Positions 1-10,154 of a DNA stretch of 64,000 nucleotides are shown here, piece after piece. The translations under genes were made by a program, and so were the position numbers. Within the stretch, counting starts at the first letter, position 1. Each line of letters starts with the position of its first letter. This stretch comes from Zasmidium citrigriseum (Eukaryota; Ascomycota; Dothideomycetes; Mycosphaerellales; Mycosphaerellaceae), in the NCBI GenBank assembly GCA_002786025.1, contig NHNW01000037.1:248001-312000 (forward strand), written 5' to 3'. Under the pieces are notes generated by a model. That model was not told the origin of the DNA, searched no databases, and saw only the letters and a program-made list of their open reading frames with translations.

Positions 1-214
1 ACTCCCTGCACTCGAGACGCCTTAGGTACTTTCTGACCATTGACCAAGTTCATGCTTATTAAATGAACCCGCGATGAAGAGCTTCCCGATCGTCCATATC
101 CTGAGCATCTGCTCTACACTATTAGTCGATTTTACGCCTGTGCTGTCTTCAGCTTCAGCACTCTCCAATCCAGACCCCCAAGACTTGCTCGATCAACATC
201 GGCTTTCTATCTCC

Positions 215-823
215 TCAATTGATACGGCGTCCCGAGAACGTGCAGCTCACAATGCCCTCGTCAGCTCCGCCTTCTGCTTCTGGAATTGAGACATTCGTCG
301 AGAGTACCGTGCCAGGGTCAAGGAGATTCTCCGGAATCGAACGACGGGAGTGATACCTCGTCCTCTTGTTGGTCTTGGGCTGGAGCGAAAGCCTCATCCA
401 CCAGAGCTCACCGTAGGCCGCCCAGGGATGTCGCTTAATGTAACCGCCGGTGCGTACCATGTGGAGATGCTTGATTGCGTGGCGGTACTCCTCTGGGATC
501 TTGCTGAGGAAGTTGACCACCATATTGGAGTGCGGGGCGAGAAACTCGAAGGTCGTGGTGCTGTAGTATCTAGTCGCGAATTGGTGGCGGGTGGCACGGT
601 CGACCTGCAAAAGAGAGGGACGACGTGTCAGCAATTTTTTATAGCGGTGGCTTTGGCCTACGCTTCTTACCTGGAGTTCAGACGGGGGTCTGTAACCAAA
701 GGTGATCCGGACGTTCTCGAAGGCGGGCGAGAAGACGAGAACTTTGATGTTGTCGAATAGCTCGGGTGGAAGGCTCTGGACTCGCTCGATGAGGTCGTCC
801 ATATCGACTGGTGGTGCCGCCAT
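215..823 (-). CDS. Short F-box-like protein, paralogue 1 of 5 (two exons)
   Basis: Member of a local five-copy family. Exons are 671-823 and 215-604 on the minus strand, giving about 180 aa. The intron 605-670 has donor GTAAGA, acceptor TTTTGCAG and a CTGAC branch point. It is 66 nt with no in-frame stop, so unspliced RNA would encode a 202-aa version. The splice is supported because removal joins the YRPPSELQ and VDRATRHQFA segments exactly as in the intronless paralogues. The N-terminus (MDDLIERVQSLPPELFDNI) resembles a minimal F-box, and the RPP..LQVxRxTR...YYSTTTF block resembles the second conserved block of fungal F-box/2EXR-type proteins. Function is unknown; a substrate-adaptor role would be inference only. 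Its 3' end overlaps an antisense open frame at 74-289 that I do not accept. Confidence 0.7.
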   Translation of the reverse strand: MAAPPVDMDDLIERVQSLPPELFDNIKVLVFSPAFENVRITFGYRPPSELQVRSVGQSHRYKKLLTRRPSLLQVDRATRHQFATRYYSTTTFEFLAPHSNMVVNFLSKIPEEYRHAIKHLHMVRTGGYIKRHPWAAYGELWWMRLSLQPKTNKRTRYHSRRSIPENLLDPGTVLSTNVSIPEAEGGADEGIVSCTFSGRRIN

Positions 824-1365
824 GATTGGTGTGTTGGAGGCGATTACACGGAAAGGAAAGGTTCAAGGCAAAGTTTTAAAGTCGAGGTGCATTAAATCGA
901 GGCTTGAAGCGAGCGCTGTCTGAATCAAGGGTAAGTTGGGTGAATGTCCAGTGGAGAAGAAGAAGAAGAAGACACAGAAGATGAGAAAACCTTACATCCT
1001 TGTTTCGGGCGAGACTCTAATGGTATCCAATTTGAGAAGGAGAGGAGTAGTATCTTATCCTGGTCTCACTGCATTTCCAACCTTTTCATTGAGCGTCGTT
1101 CCTCCCTCGATCCCTTCAAGCACTGCCTCTCCGCATGACACCCTCCTTCTTCCGCTTGAACTGGACTTTGCGCTCTCTCCAGGCGAACAGATGCGACGAA
1201 GCTCTTAGAGACCTTGCTGGACTGTCAGCCGTCGAAGGCAAACTGCGGGATAGCTAGAGCATCTTCCACCTTGACTATAACGTCGAGAGGACTCGAACAC
1301 ACCTCCTTCCTCACGATCAGATAAGCCTAACCTCAATACACCCTCCTCAAGTCACCTGCTCCCTT
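824..1365. other. Intergenic region, no gene seen
   Basis: Spacer between the first two F-box-like paralogues. It contains a purine-rich stretch near 955-985 (repeated GAAGAA) but no reading frame with recognisable protein character on either strand. It should contain the upstream region of the paralogue that starts at 823. Confidence 0.5.
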
Positions 1366-1941
1366 TCAATGAATCTCTCCACGCCAACCAAGCCCCCCAA
1401 CCTCCGAAGCCATCCTCTCCCTCACCACCCCACTTTCCCTCCTAACCCAAACCTCCGTTGATAGCGTCGCAGAAGGATGAAGCGGCCTACGCTTCTGTGC
1501 CTCGAAGTACCTATGCTCGTCCATCAACGCCAAAGCCAGTCCGCCCCTAAACATCTGCATCGGCATCCAAGCAGCGTCTGGATCGAACGACTCATGCGGT
1601 GGGCTTTCGAGGTGGACCTTGCGTATGTGGAGGCGATACGGATCGGGTAGCGATTTGAGCCATTTGACGAGGAGGGCAGGGTAGTTCTGGCAGTAGATGT
1701 CGGCGGGGTCGTGGAAGAGGCGGAAGGTGGTGTTTTGGTAGTAGTCTTTGGCGAAGTGGTCGCGAGTTGTGCGATTGATTTGGAGCATAGGTGGTGGTTT
1801 GTAGGCTGGTGTGATGTCGGTGGTAGGCTCCGCCGTGAAGACGAGGTCTTTGATCCAGTTAAAGAGCTCGGCAGGAAGAGCGTGAACTCGATCGACGAGG
1901 TCGTTAGTATCTGCCGACGGCATGGTGCTTGTCGAGGCCAT
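1366..1941 (-). CDS. Short F-box-like protein, paralogue 2 of 5
   Basis: Single exon, 191 aa. The open frame extends upstream to 2091, but that end is a TTG codon; the first ATG in frame (1941) begins MASTSTMPSA shortly before the conserved DLVDRVHALPAELFNWIKDLVF segment. Family blocks in order: F-box-like LPAELF around residues 20-30, the YKPPPMLQINRTTR block, a YYQNTTF strand, a variable middle (LLVKWLKSLP) and a C-terminal half ending in GLGWRGEIH. A TATATA element near 2135-2143 lies about 195 nt upstream of this start. Function is unknown; the family resemblance to F-box/2EXR-like fungal proteins is by motif only. Same strand as its four siblings. Confidence 0.65.
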   Translation of the reverse strand: MASTSTMPSADTNDLVDRVHALPAELFNWIKDLVFTAEPTTDITPAYKPPPMLQINRTTRDHFAKDYYQNTTFRLFHDPADIYCQNYPALLVKWLKSLPDPYRLHIRKVHLESPPHESFDPDAAWMPMQMFRGGLALALMDEHRYFEAQKRRPLHPSATLSTEVWVRRESGVVRERMASEVGGLGWRGEIH

Positions 1942-2712
1942 GGCGACGGTGGTTGTATGGCTAGGAGGAGAGTTTGTCGGAAGTTCGAGGGCGAGGGCTT
2001 TCCAAAGGTCTAGCTCGCACGGACCGCATCCGCCTCGAAGCAAGTGAATGTCGGCGGATTCGCCAAGACCCTGGAAGCAGCAAACACACAAAGCGACGGC
2101 TAACCATCACCTCTGTCTCTTGACTAGATGACTGCTATATATTACGCCTCGTTCGCCACAGGCCTACCCTCGACTGACTCCGTCGGACATTGATGAAGAA
2201 GGGCAACTTAGTCCCAGCAGCCTGCTTAGGATCGGTTCTCGCCAGGCAACAGCAGACACGTGCTCCACAAGGGGCGATGTTGATGATACTGGTCCTCAAT
2301 GATATTTCTGCTCTCATATCCGTGTCGATGATCGTTGCAGAGATTCTAAACAGCTTGAAAGGATGCACAGTCGTTTGAGGCACTTGAGGGAGAGACTTTA
2401 TTGGTTGTTGGTGCTTCGCCGTTGATATTCGTTTCTGGCCTGCTTTCAAACCTCGATCCGAATTCTCTGAACCATTGGAGACATGTACATGAGCCTGCCA
2501 ACGCGTCCTGACAGAGTGCTTTTCAAAAGACAGTGGTCAGCTTGATCGTTTCAGAGCCCATCCATGACCGCCGTGCTGAGACGTCTGTGCGAGATCTCGC
2601 CCCATGAACAGGTTAATTACTTTCCACAAGACCAAACAGGTAGCATGGGTTCTCATAACAGACTGCCATTTTCACGAAGTACTTGATATCAGTCTACATG
2701 GCGAAGCTACCA
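1942..2712. other. Intergenic region, no gene seen
   Basis: No supported coding region. A minus-strand open frame at 2135-2449 has no recognisable domain and sits where the promoter of the 1366-1941 gene should be. A TATATA motif at about 2135-2143 (minus-strand reading) is a plausible core promoter element. Confidence 0.45.
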
Positions 2713-4339
2713 CTACTTCCCATTAACAACCACCGTCTTCCCAACCTGCGGCTTGCCCAGATTCGTAGCAATCTCCGCTCCCGCCAGTCGTCCAAAAGTC
2801 ATGCTACGCAAGCAGGAAGTCGCTGGTGGGTACTCGTTGTAGAACAAGCCTGTCATCTCGCCAGCGGCCCAGAGTCCAGGGATCGGAACATCGTTAGTGG
2901 AGAGGACTCGAGCGTTGAGGTCGGTTTTGACGCCGCCGTAGCTGGAAGCCTGTTAGTATCGTCTTGAGTTGAGTAGAGAATTTGGGGAGGCTTACGTGAA
3001 GGTGAGATTCGCCGTCAGCGGATACCCGTAAAACGGCGCCTTCTCAATCTTCGCAGCCCAGTTGGTTTTGTTGGGATTGAGACCTGTGGTCGCCTTCCCA
3101 TCCAACTTCATCAGATCAAAGGGTTTGTCATTGACCGCAGCGTTGAATTCGTCGACCGTCTTCTTCAGCTCTTGTGGATTCAAGCCCAACTTCTCCGCCA
3201 ACGCCTCAATCGTATCCGCCTTCTCAGGAGGAATGTCAGTCGTTTCGTAGACCCACGAGCCCTTGAAACGTTTCATAATCGGGTCGTCGGTAATGAAGTA
3301 GCACTTCTGGTTGTGGTCTTTCCAGGTGTAGAGGGCGACCATTTCGAAGGTGGCGAAGAGGTGGCGTTGGCCCTCGTCGTAGAAGCGTTTGCTGTGTTCG
3401 TTTACGATGATGCCATAGTTGTGGCCCCACATCACGGCGTCGGGTTTGGAGGTGCGGGTGTCGACGACTGAAGCATGCAGGTGTTAGACTTGACTATCTG
3501 GAGTTTAATGGAGATGATGTTGAGTGAACTTACGTTCTGCGTGGAAGCCATCGAATGAGCCTGCCGTGCCCGCTCCCACTTCAAGGGCCATGCGCAGACC
3601 CGCTCCGCGATTATATTTGAGTCCCGGGGCAATAAGCGGCATCTTGTGTGTGTCCCGTCCAATATACCTCGCAAGCATCTCCTGATTCCCCTCAAACCCA
3701 CCACAAGCAAGCACAACATTCGGAGCCAGCAGATCATGCAGCAACCCATCATTCTTCCTGACCTTCAACCCTCGAATCGCTCCAGCATCATCAGTCAACA
3801 AGCGCACAGCCTCTGTTTCGTAGTGGATGTCGCAGTTATCGAACTTGCGAATGTGCTCGAAGACCTTGTTGATGATGGCATTGCCGCCGCCATTGGGAAA
3901 GACGAAATGTTGATCGGTGTCGAACTCGAGCAAAACGTTTGGTTCATCGTGGTGGATGAATTCGACGCCACGGTCTTGGAGGTAGCGGGCTGAGACGGGT
4001 GCTTCTTGGCGGAGTTTCTCGCAGTAGTCTTCGTCGGCGACGCCGTTGGATACGCGGCGCATTTCTTTGACCCAGTCTTTGTCTGTGGATTGTCAGCCTT
4101 GTCATCGCACGGGTGGCGACGGCGATGAAGGTACCGAAGTCGAGATTCTTGTCCAGCCGCAAATATGCCATCGTCCACTTCGATGCACCGCTACGCTCTC
4201 CTTCTTTGCCGACTTCTACGAGAGCTACACGGCCATTTTTGCCTTGCTCTCTGCATTGCTCCAGGAAGCTGAGTGTTGCTAGCGTCCCTGCAAAGCCTGA
4301 TCCCACAACGACTAGATCGTAGCCTTTGAACGATGCCAT
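2713..4339 (-). CDS. FAD-binding fumarate reductase/tricarballylate dehydrogenase-like flavoprotein
   Basis: Four exons on the minus strand: 4135-4339, 3534-4082, 2996-3467 and 2713-2941, coding for about 484 aa. Introns are 52, 66 and 54 nt; the last has a perfect TACTAAC branch point and all three junctions keep frame. The N-terminus has the dinucleotide-binding motif GSGFAG (residues 13-18) after MASFKGYDLVVV, and the C-terminus has the second FAD-contact region (PGLWAAGEMTGLFYNEYPPATS). This is the FAD_binding_2 layout of fumarate reductase and bacterial tricarballylate dehydrogenase, which oxidise or reduce small carboxylic acids through bound FAD. Length matches those single-chain enzymes. 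No heme or flavodoxin domain is attached. The actual substrate is not readable from sequence. Confidence 0.85.
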
Positions 4340-5199
4340 GATTCAGCCTCTTCGTACTGAACAGTAGATTGATCTTTCTCGTATTATCTTCGAGTATTTC
4401 GGCGAGTGATGTTGAGCAGAATACGAGTAGTGCAGCGATGCGACAGCTACCCACCTTTCATATACCTGCCCCATGTTCAACATGCCTTCCTCGAAGCGGG
4501 GTTGCAGCTCCTCCCAATGAACGCAGTTTGCGAATCTCAAGAGTGTTCCTGAACGCTTCCCCATCTTCAGGCGTACATGTTCGTGAGCTTTGCGGAGAAT
4601 CGTTGGCTGAGCTCGTCCAAGATGCTGGGTTCCTTGCAGGATGGGCTGCGCATGTTGCGGGGTTCGTGGTACGTACAAAGCTCCTCATCTCCGACAACCT
4701 GGCTCGAGACGAGATCTTGGAGGTCGAGATCACTAACGACAGGGTGGTTGTTGGAGTATCATGGGAATAAATAGATATTTGAATTATTCCCACTCGTCTA
4801 AGTGATCGATGTAGCAGCCTGAAAGTAGCGTCAGTCCTAGACACCCTTCTCTGATTCTCCATACCTAATCATGCCAGCTTCACACCTCTCCCTACAACGC
4901 AGTTTTATTACAGCCACAGAGATGTGCACGATCTCGGTTTCCCACGGTTCTTCATCTCCAGAGAAGCTAGAGCAGCTACCATCCGACCTCTTAGCCAGGA
5001 AGTTGAAACATAGCGAAGTCGAATCGCCTTTCCAACACCAGTGACAAGCGCTGCCAACCTTGCGTCTCCAATTTCCTCTCCTGTCTGGCCGAGAATGCCA
5101 GCTGGACGCCTCTCAGTAGCTTTTGCATTTTCGTTGCTGAGCTGCGTTGGGGCCAGTAAGTGGTATTCTCAAGCACTTCATTGATGATCAGTGCCCACT
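4340..5199. other. Intergenic region, no gene seen
   Basis: Several overlapping open frames occur on both strands (for example 4369-4770 plus and 4458-4862 minus), none with domain-like composition or a conserved motif. It separates the flavoprotein gene from the 3' end of the F-box gene. I treat it as the upstream region of the flavoprotein gene plus 3' flank. Confidence 0.4.
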
Positions 5200-6129
5200 T
5201 CACCCAAGCTGCTCGTGAAAGGCCTCCAACAGCGGATCGAGCGGTACGCCGTTGTAAACAACCTCATCAACCTTGCCAAATGCCACGACCTTGTCCAAGG
5301 TGTCTCCTCTCAACAGCTGCGTGAGATATTGCGCTCGATGGCTGTGTTCCATTTCAACATTGAAGGCATTGACTCTCCCGAGAGCGTTTTCGAGCCTCAC
5401 AAAGTCGCGCACGCCTTGCTCGAGTTCATCTCGTCGTCCATCATATCTCACAACGAGATGGCCAGGTTGAAGTAGAATTAGCGCGGCACGTATCGTGCAC
5501 GAGGACAAAATCCGCTCCAGTACGTTTGTGATATCTCTGCCCCGGATGCCCGTGCGGTTGTGCACACCTTCGTTTATGGGCTTGTGTAGTTGTCCGGACT
5601 GGACTATAGCTCTGACCTCCAGCATTTGAATCGGTGGCTGGGTGAGGAACATGTCGAGCTTTTCGGGAGCAAGTTGTAGCAGTCCAGTACGTGCCTTCTC
5701 ATCGAGCTTCCAGTGACCTCCGCGCTCAGTGGTACGGAAGACATCGCAAACGGCATGTCGACACGTGGGTGGTCTTTTGAAAAAGGGCTCAAATAGCGGA
5801 TTGAGCTGCGATACCATAACCGTTCGGGAGGGACAACCGGCATCGAATTGATCCGGCTGAACAGCTTGTACTACAACGGATCTGTCGTCCCCGAGACGTC
5901 CTGAGCGTAGGCGCCTCGAGCGTACGCTATTGATGAGGAGCGCCGTCCATTCCTCATGCTTCTGGACTGGCTTGAGAAACAGCTTTCGCTGCAGACGGAC
6001 CGATTGCTGTATTGCATCTCCCCAAAAATCAGACACACCCAGGCAAGAGAGTAGGTCTCCTGGGCCCAAGTTTATTAGAATTAGCTCGAGAAGCTCGGGG
6101 ATATCGAAGACAGCAGTAGAACTGGCCAT
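5200..6129 (-). CDS. F-box domain protein
   Basis: Single exon, 309 aa. The N-terminal 50 residues form a recognisable F-box: FDIPELLELILINL, then DLLSCLGVSDFW, then QQSVRLQRKLFLKPV. This pattern, ending in LQR.LFL.P, is typical of a large Dothideomycete F-box group, and so is the C-terminal VYNGVPLDPLLEAF tail. F-box proteins bind Skp1 in SCF ubiquitin ligases; the target is unknown. The rest of the protein has no repeat (WD40, LRR) and no catalytic motif. It lies divergently to the PP4-type phosphatase gene, with a tandem repeat just upstream of its start codon. It is clearly a different class from the five short F-box-like paralogues around it. Confidence 0.75.
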   Translation of the reverse strand: MASSTAVFDIPELLELILINLGPGDLLSCLGVSDFWGDAIQQSVRLQRKLFLKPVQKHEEWTALLINSVRSRRLRSGRLGDDRSVVVQAVQPDQFDAGCPSRTVMVSQLNPLFEPFFKRPPTCRHAVCDVFRTTERGGHWKLDEKARTGLLQLAPEKLDMFLTQPPIQMLEVRAIVQSGQLHKPINEGVHNRTGIRGRDITNVLERILSSCTIRAALILLQPGHLVVRYDGRRDELEQGVRDFVRLENALGRVNAFNVEMEHSHRAQYLTQLLRGDTLDKVVAFGKVDEVVYNGVPLDPLLEAFHEQLG

Positions 6130-6171
6130 CCGAATTTTCGAAATTTCAGCCTCGAAGTGAAGACAGGACTT

Positions 6172-6306
6172 AAGGAGTAGGTGATGGCACGAGAGCCACT
6201 AAGTGAGGATAGAAATGAAGGAGTAAGTGATGGAGCGGCAGCCTGCAAGTGAGGATAACAATAAAGGAGTAAGTGAGGGACAGTGTCCAAGTGAGGACGT
6301 TAAATG
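6172..6306. repeat. 46-bp imperfect tandem repeat, about three copies
   Basis: Three consecutive units begin with AAGGAGTA at 6172, 6218 and 6264 and contain a second common core AAGTGAGGA. Spacing is 46, 46 and then 43 nt to a degenerate fourth start (AAGG at 6307). The array begins 43 bp upstream of the F-box start codon at 6129, so it lies in that gene's promoter or 5' UTR. Confidence 0.8.
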
Positions 6307-7004
6307 AAGGAAAATGGAGAGACAGTGGATGTAATGGCCTTCTTATACTCTCCTCAAATCACACATATTGTGTGTGAGTGTTCCACGTGGCTCACCCTCA
6401 GGTCGGGAAAGGTAAATGGCGGAAGTTCGACTGGACTGGAGTAAGCGACAATGATGGACCCTAACAACGCGGTCTGTCTCTAGAACGGTCAGAAAGAATT
6501 AATAGCTGCCATGACCATCGCGGCTTCTCGTCTGGGTGTCGCTTCGGTCCTTTTTGGGTCCTTGATGCCAAGTGCCGATGGGGATAAATTGAAAGAGAAG
6601 ACGAAGGAGGTGAGGTTGATTTTTGGCACTGGCGGCAGATCTATTTTGGGAAGTAGCGGCGGGGGGGGGNGGGAGCTGCCGCGAGCCATGACATCTGAAA
6701 CTCTGTTCGCGCTCACTTCACGCAAGTCCAGAACGCCGTCGCGTGTGCATTCATCCCGCCGCAATTCGATCAAACCATTCCGCTATTGAAGTCGCATAAG
6801 CCAAACGAAAACCGTATTTCCATCGTGTCCTCTTCGACCGGCCTGCCAAACCATTGCACGTCGAACGCCACCGAATCAGTCAAACGGCGACGAGGGAAAG
6901 CATACCTGAATACCCAGAAAGACGAAGCATAGGATTGAGAGGGATAGCAGCAAGGAGAAGAGCAGTCCAACTCATTGCAGGCGCCACGGGGCGCGGTCTC
7001 CGCC
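6307..7004. other. Upstream region between divergent F-box and phosphatase genes; ambiguous base
   Basis: No gene is supported here. A G-run at 6659-6673 contains the only ambiguous base noticed in the window (n at 6670), probably an unresolved homopolymer length. Open frames crossing it (6511-6789 plus, 6489-6773 minus) are therefore unreliable. The right part should be the 5' UTR of the phosphatase gene. Confidence 0.5.
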
Positions 7005-8391
7005 ATGAGCGACTTGGACAAGGCGATTGCGCAGCTTCGCGCTTGTAGGCCCATACCCGAGATCCAAGTGCGGGAGCTATGTTACAAGGCTAGGGAATTG
7101 CTGATTGAGGAGGGCAACGTGGTGTCGGTGGATGCACCGGTGACGGTATACTCACGCACGACTCAACGAAAGAGGATCATGGAGGCTGACATATTGGGAT
7201 AGATATGCGGCGACATCCATGGCCAATTTCACGACTTGATGGAGCTCTTTCGTGTTGGCGGAGATGTGCCAGACACCAACTACCTCTTCATGGGTATGCT
7301 GATCATTCTCGCAACCACGTCAAAGGAAGATGCTAAATATTGTAGGCGACTTCGTCGACCGCGGCTTCTACTCACTCGAATCCTTCCTCCTCCTCCTCTG
7401 CCTCAAAGTCCGCTACCCGGACCGCATCACATTAATACGAGGCAACCACGAATCACGACAAATCACGACTGTTTACGGCTTCTACGACGAATGTTTACGC
7501 AAGTACGGCAGTGCTAACGTCTGGCGGTACTGTTGCGACGTCTTCGACTACCTTGCCCTAGGTGCCTTGGTCATGGGTGCTGCAACAGATCTTGACCCCA
7601 CCGAAGCACCATACGCAGATCCTTCCCAAACCCAGAACGAGTCTGATGACATCGAAATCGAAATCCTCAACTCGCAAGGCCAGATTATTAATCGCTTTCC
7701 GCGTAACAACAAAGCGGGCACGCAAGACACATCGCAATTCTCGAATCCGCCTTCTTCGCCATCACAAACGCAGGGCCAGACGCCTTCACGGAATGGCGCT
7801 CCCGGAACTGGCGCAGCATCAAGTCGCTCCAGCCCGCACAACACCGGCGGCGCAGTCCTCTGCGTCCACGGCGGACTCAGCCCGCTCATCGACAGTATTG
7901 ACAAGATCAGACTACTCGACCGTAAGCAGGAAGTCCCGCACGAAGGCGCCATGTGCGACCTCCTCTGGTCCGATCCCGATGAGATCGACGGATGGGGTCT
8001 CTCTCCGCGAGGCGCAGGTTTCCTCTTCGGGGCCGATATCGTCAAGTGCTTCAACCACAAGAATGACTTGAGCCTGATCTGTCGAGCACATCAGTTGGTC
8101 ATGGAGGGCTTCAAAGAAATGTTCGACAGCACGATCGTCACTGTCTGGTCGGCACCGAATTACTGCTACCGGTGCGGGAATGTAGCAGCGATTCTGGAGT
8201 TGGGAGAAGATGGATCCAATGCAGGCTATGCGCCGCGGAGTAATGGGGATATGAACAGGACGAATGGCGTGCTGGCGGAGAGGGTCGAGCAGCGGCAGGG
8301 TCCTGGCAGGAGGTACAGAGTGTTTGATGCGGCGCCACAGGACAGCAGAGGCATGCCTGCGAAGAAGCCGGTGGCGGACTACTTCCTTTGA
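7005..8391 (+). CDS. PP2A-subfamily Ser/Thr phosphatase catalytic subunit, PP4-like, with large insertion
   Basis: Exons 7005-7145, 7203-7293 and 7346-8391 give about 425 aa; introns are 57 and 52 nt. All metallophosphatase motifs are present: CGDIHG (residues 49-54), GDFVDRG (78-84), RGNHES (109-114), CVHGG (250-254), and later CRAHQ and [10 protein letters not shown]. The C-terminus is PVADYFL, the ending I associate with PP4 rather than PP2A (TPDYFL). Metazoan PP4 catalytic subunits are near 307 aa. The extra length is a roughly 90-residue Ser/Pro/Gln-rich insertion (about 155-246) between [10 protein letters not shown] and AVLCVHGG, plus about 30 residues before the tail. The insertion is in the same exon and frame. 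PP4 dephosphorylates DNA-damage-response targets. A PPG1-type assignment is the alternative. Confidence 0.88.
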
Positions 8392-8562
8392 GCATGGCAT
8401 GCGTCGGGGGTTTGCTTTTGATGGGATGGCGAGACTGATGACGACTTGGATGAGATACCCGTATGTACTGTGTAGTCAGTCTATTGCTGTACTGATTATA
8501 CCTCCCTTTCTCCAGATCTTGCGAAACACCCAAGAACCCTCTTCTCAAACCTCTCCAAAAGC

Positions 8563-9105
8563 TCACTCCACCCATCCCAGCCCCCCACCAAACCTCATCT
8601 TCGCGACCCTTCGCGAAAGATCTCGATACCCACCTCTCCCGATCCACAAAACATCGGCCGAAACCACAAGATCCCGAGGCAGATTCTCCAGGCAGTGAAT
8701 CTTCAGAACCATTTGCAACATCTCCATAGTGAAGCGTATCGTCGGGCCTGAGAACATTATCTGATCTTCGTCATCGTTGATGTGCAGACGGCGGAGGAGG
8801 CGGAAGTGGTTTTTGGGGAGCGCGGCGAGGAAGAGGCCGAGTGGGCATCTTTTGCCGTAGGGAGGGTGAGGGAGGGTGGAGGTGAAGGTTGTTGTGCTGT
8901 AGTAGGCTGCGGCGAAGGTGGCTCGAGTTTCTCGAGAGATTTGGATTTGGGCCGGTGGTTTGTAGTTTCTGTCTATGATGACGGCCTTGCTGGAGGGTTC
9001 GGGAGTGAAGACGAGATCGAAAATAATGTCAAAGAGCTCTGGCGGAAGATCATGTACATGCTTGACGAGATCGTCCATCGTGCTTGGCGTATTCGTGTTC
9101 GGCAT
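8563..9105 (-). CDS. Short F-box-like protein, paralogue 3 of 5
   Basis: Single exon, 180 aa, ATG at 9105. Starts MPNTNTPSTMDDLVKHV, runs into LPPELFDIIFDLVFTPEP and then the NYKPPAQIQISRETRATF block and YYSTTTF, all shared with the other four copies. A LFLAALPKNHFRLLRRLHI segment aligns with LVKWLKSLPDPYR and FLQSLPKEHL in siblings. The C-terminus ends GGGLGWVE, like the GGLGWRGEIH end of paralogue 2. Function is unknown. It is convergent with the phosphatase gene, with 171 bp between stops. Confidence 0.7.
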   Translation of the reverse strand: MPNTNTPSTMDDLVKHVHDLPPELFDIIFDLVFTPEPSSKAVIIDRNYKPPAQIQISRETRATFAAAYYSTTTFTSTLPHPPYGKRCPLGLFLAALPKNHFRLLRRLHINDDEDQIMFSGPTIRFTMEMLQMVLKIHCLENLPRDLVVSADVLWIGRGGYRDLSRRVAKMRFGGGLGWVE

Positions 9106-9504
9106 GGCGGAATCTTTGTGCCGGGAAGGTGATGTGAGTCGAAAGGCGAGACTGAAGAGTAGAGAGTCATTATTAACTAGATGGAGCTCAGAGCGGATTA
9201 AAAATAATCAATTGCATGCTACTAAGAGTATCTCACAATTTCGGTATTGGTGCATGAAACCCACGGTTCGTGTTCGTGTCACATGCTGACTTCAGGACCC
9301 AGAGCTAAAAAATCCCGCTAGCGAATCCGAGTTAATGTAAAGTAACCCGAGAGCCGAACACATCTAGAGCAGATAGGAGATTCGTAATTCATTCAAAATT
9401 CCCGACACAGCACGACTCTTCCCATCCCACACACGGGATAGCCTTCCGAAAACTTCATCGCTCAATGTGGGCTGATCATCTACGCCGCACACCGTTCACA
9501 ACCC
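9106..9504. other. Intergenic region, no gene seen
   Basis: Spacer between paralogues 3 and 4. No open frame with coding character on either strand. Confidence 0.5.
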
Positions 9505-10050
9505 TCAACCCCTCAAACTTAACCTCACCACCTCCCCTTCTCCCTCCCCACCAAACCTCACCTCCAAAACCGCCTCCGGGTGGAAAACCATCACATCACA
9601 TCCCTCAAACAAAAACCACCCACGGCGCCCTCTCGTCTCCAACTCAAAAATCTCGCCGAAAGACATGCTCGTAGTGGAGATCCAGCGGACGGGACAAATA
9701 CAGAAGTTTCGCAGCTCGGCCAAGTGCTCTTTAGGTAAGGACTGGAGGAACTTCTTCATGGGTGGTTTTTCCGAATGGGAAAGGGTGAGGGTGAGGCTGC
9801 CGTAGTATCGTGGTGCGAAGAGGGAGCGGGTGGCGCGGCTCACGTGGAGTTGAGGAGGTGGTCTATACTCCTTCGAAATCTCCAATAAGGTCTCGTCTGG
9901 TGTGAAGACCAGGTCCTGGATAATGTCGAAGAGTTCTTGCGGGAGATTGTGGATTCGGGTTGTGAGCTCTTCCAGCTCGGATGGTCGGTGAGGTTCCCGA
10001 GTGAAATAGAACAGTTGATCGGGGAAGGAGTGACGCCTTCTCAAAGACAT
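9505..10050 (-). CDS. Short F-box-like protein, paralogue 4 of 5
   Basis: Single exon, 181 aa. The frame is open to an ATG at 10230, but I choose ATG 10050 (MSLRRRHSFP). A TATATA element lies at 10147-10154, about 100 nt upstream of 10050 and inside the longer frame, and the other copies also begin near the F-box-like segment. Blocks: LPQELFDIIQDLVFTPDE, YRPPPQLHVSRATRSLF, YYGSLTLTL, FLQSLPKEHL. The C-terminal part has VLEVRFGGEGE. Function is unknown. Confidence 0.68.
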   Translation of the reverse strand: MSLRRRHSFPDQLFYFTREPHRPSELEELTTRIHNLPQELFDIIQDLVFTPDETLLEISKEYRPPPQLHVSRATRSLFAPRYYGSLTLTLSHSEKPPMKKFLQSLPKEHLAELRNFCICPVRWISTTSMSFGEIFELETRGRRGWFLFEGCDVMVFHPEAVLEVRFGGEGEGEVVRLSLRG

Positions 10051-10146
10051 AGTGCGTAGAATATGATGCGTTACGTAGGTTGCTTGTTGGAGCGCGGCGG
10101 AATGTTCAGAGTGCCCGAGCGAGGTGCAAGAGAATCCCAGCGTGCA

Positions 10147-10154
10147 ATATATAC
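10147..10154 (-). promoter_or_regulatory. TATA box for paralogue 4
   Basis: Minus-strand TATATA about 100 nt upstream of the chosen start at 10050. It argues against translation starting at the upstream ATG at 10230. Confidence 0.45.

Noticed and set aside
74..289. 71-codon plus-strand frame with a signal-peptide-like N-terminus
   Set aside because: Short, no cysteine pattern or family likeness, and its 3' end lies antisense over the coding end of the better supported 215-823 gene.
4369..4862. Overlapping plus- and minus-strand frames upstream of the flavoprotein gene
   Set aside because: They shadow each other, have no motif, and neither shows a coherent splice structure.
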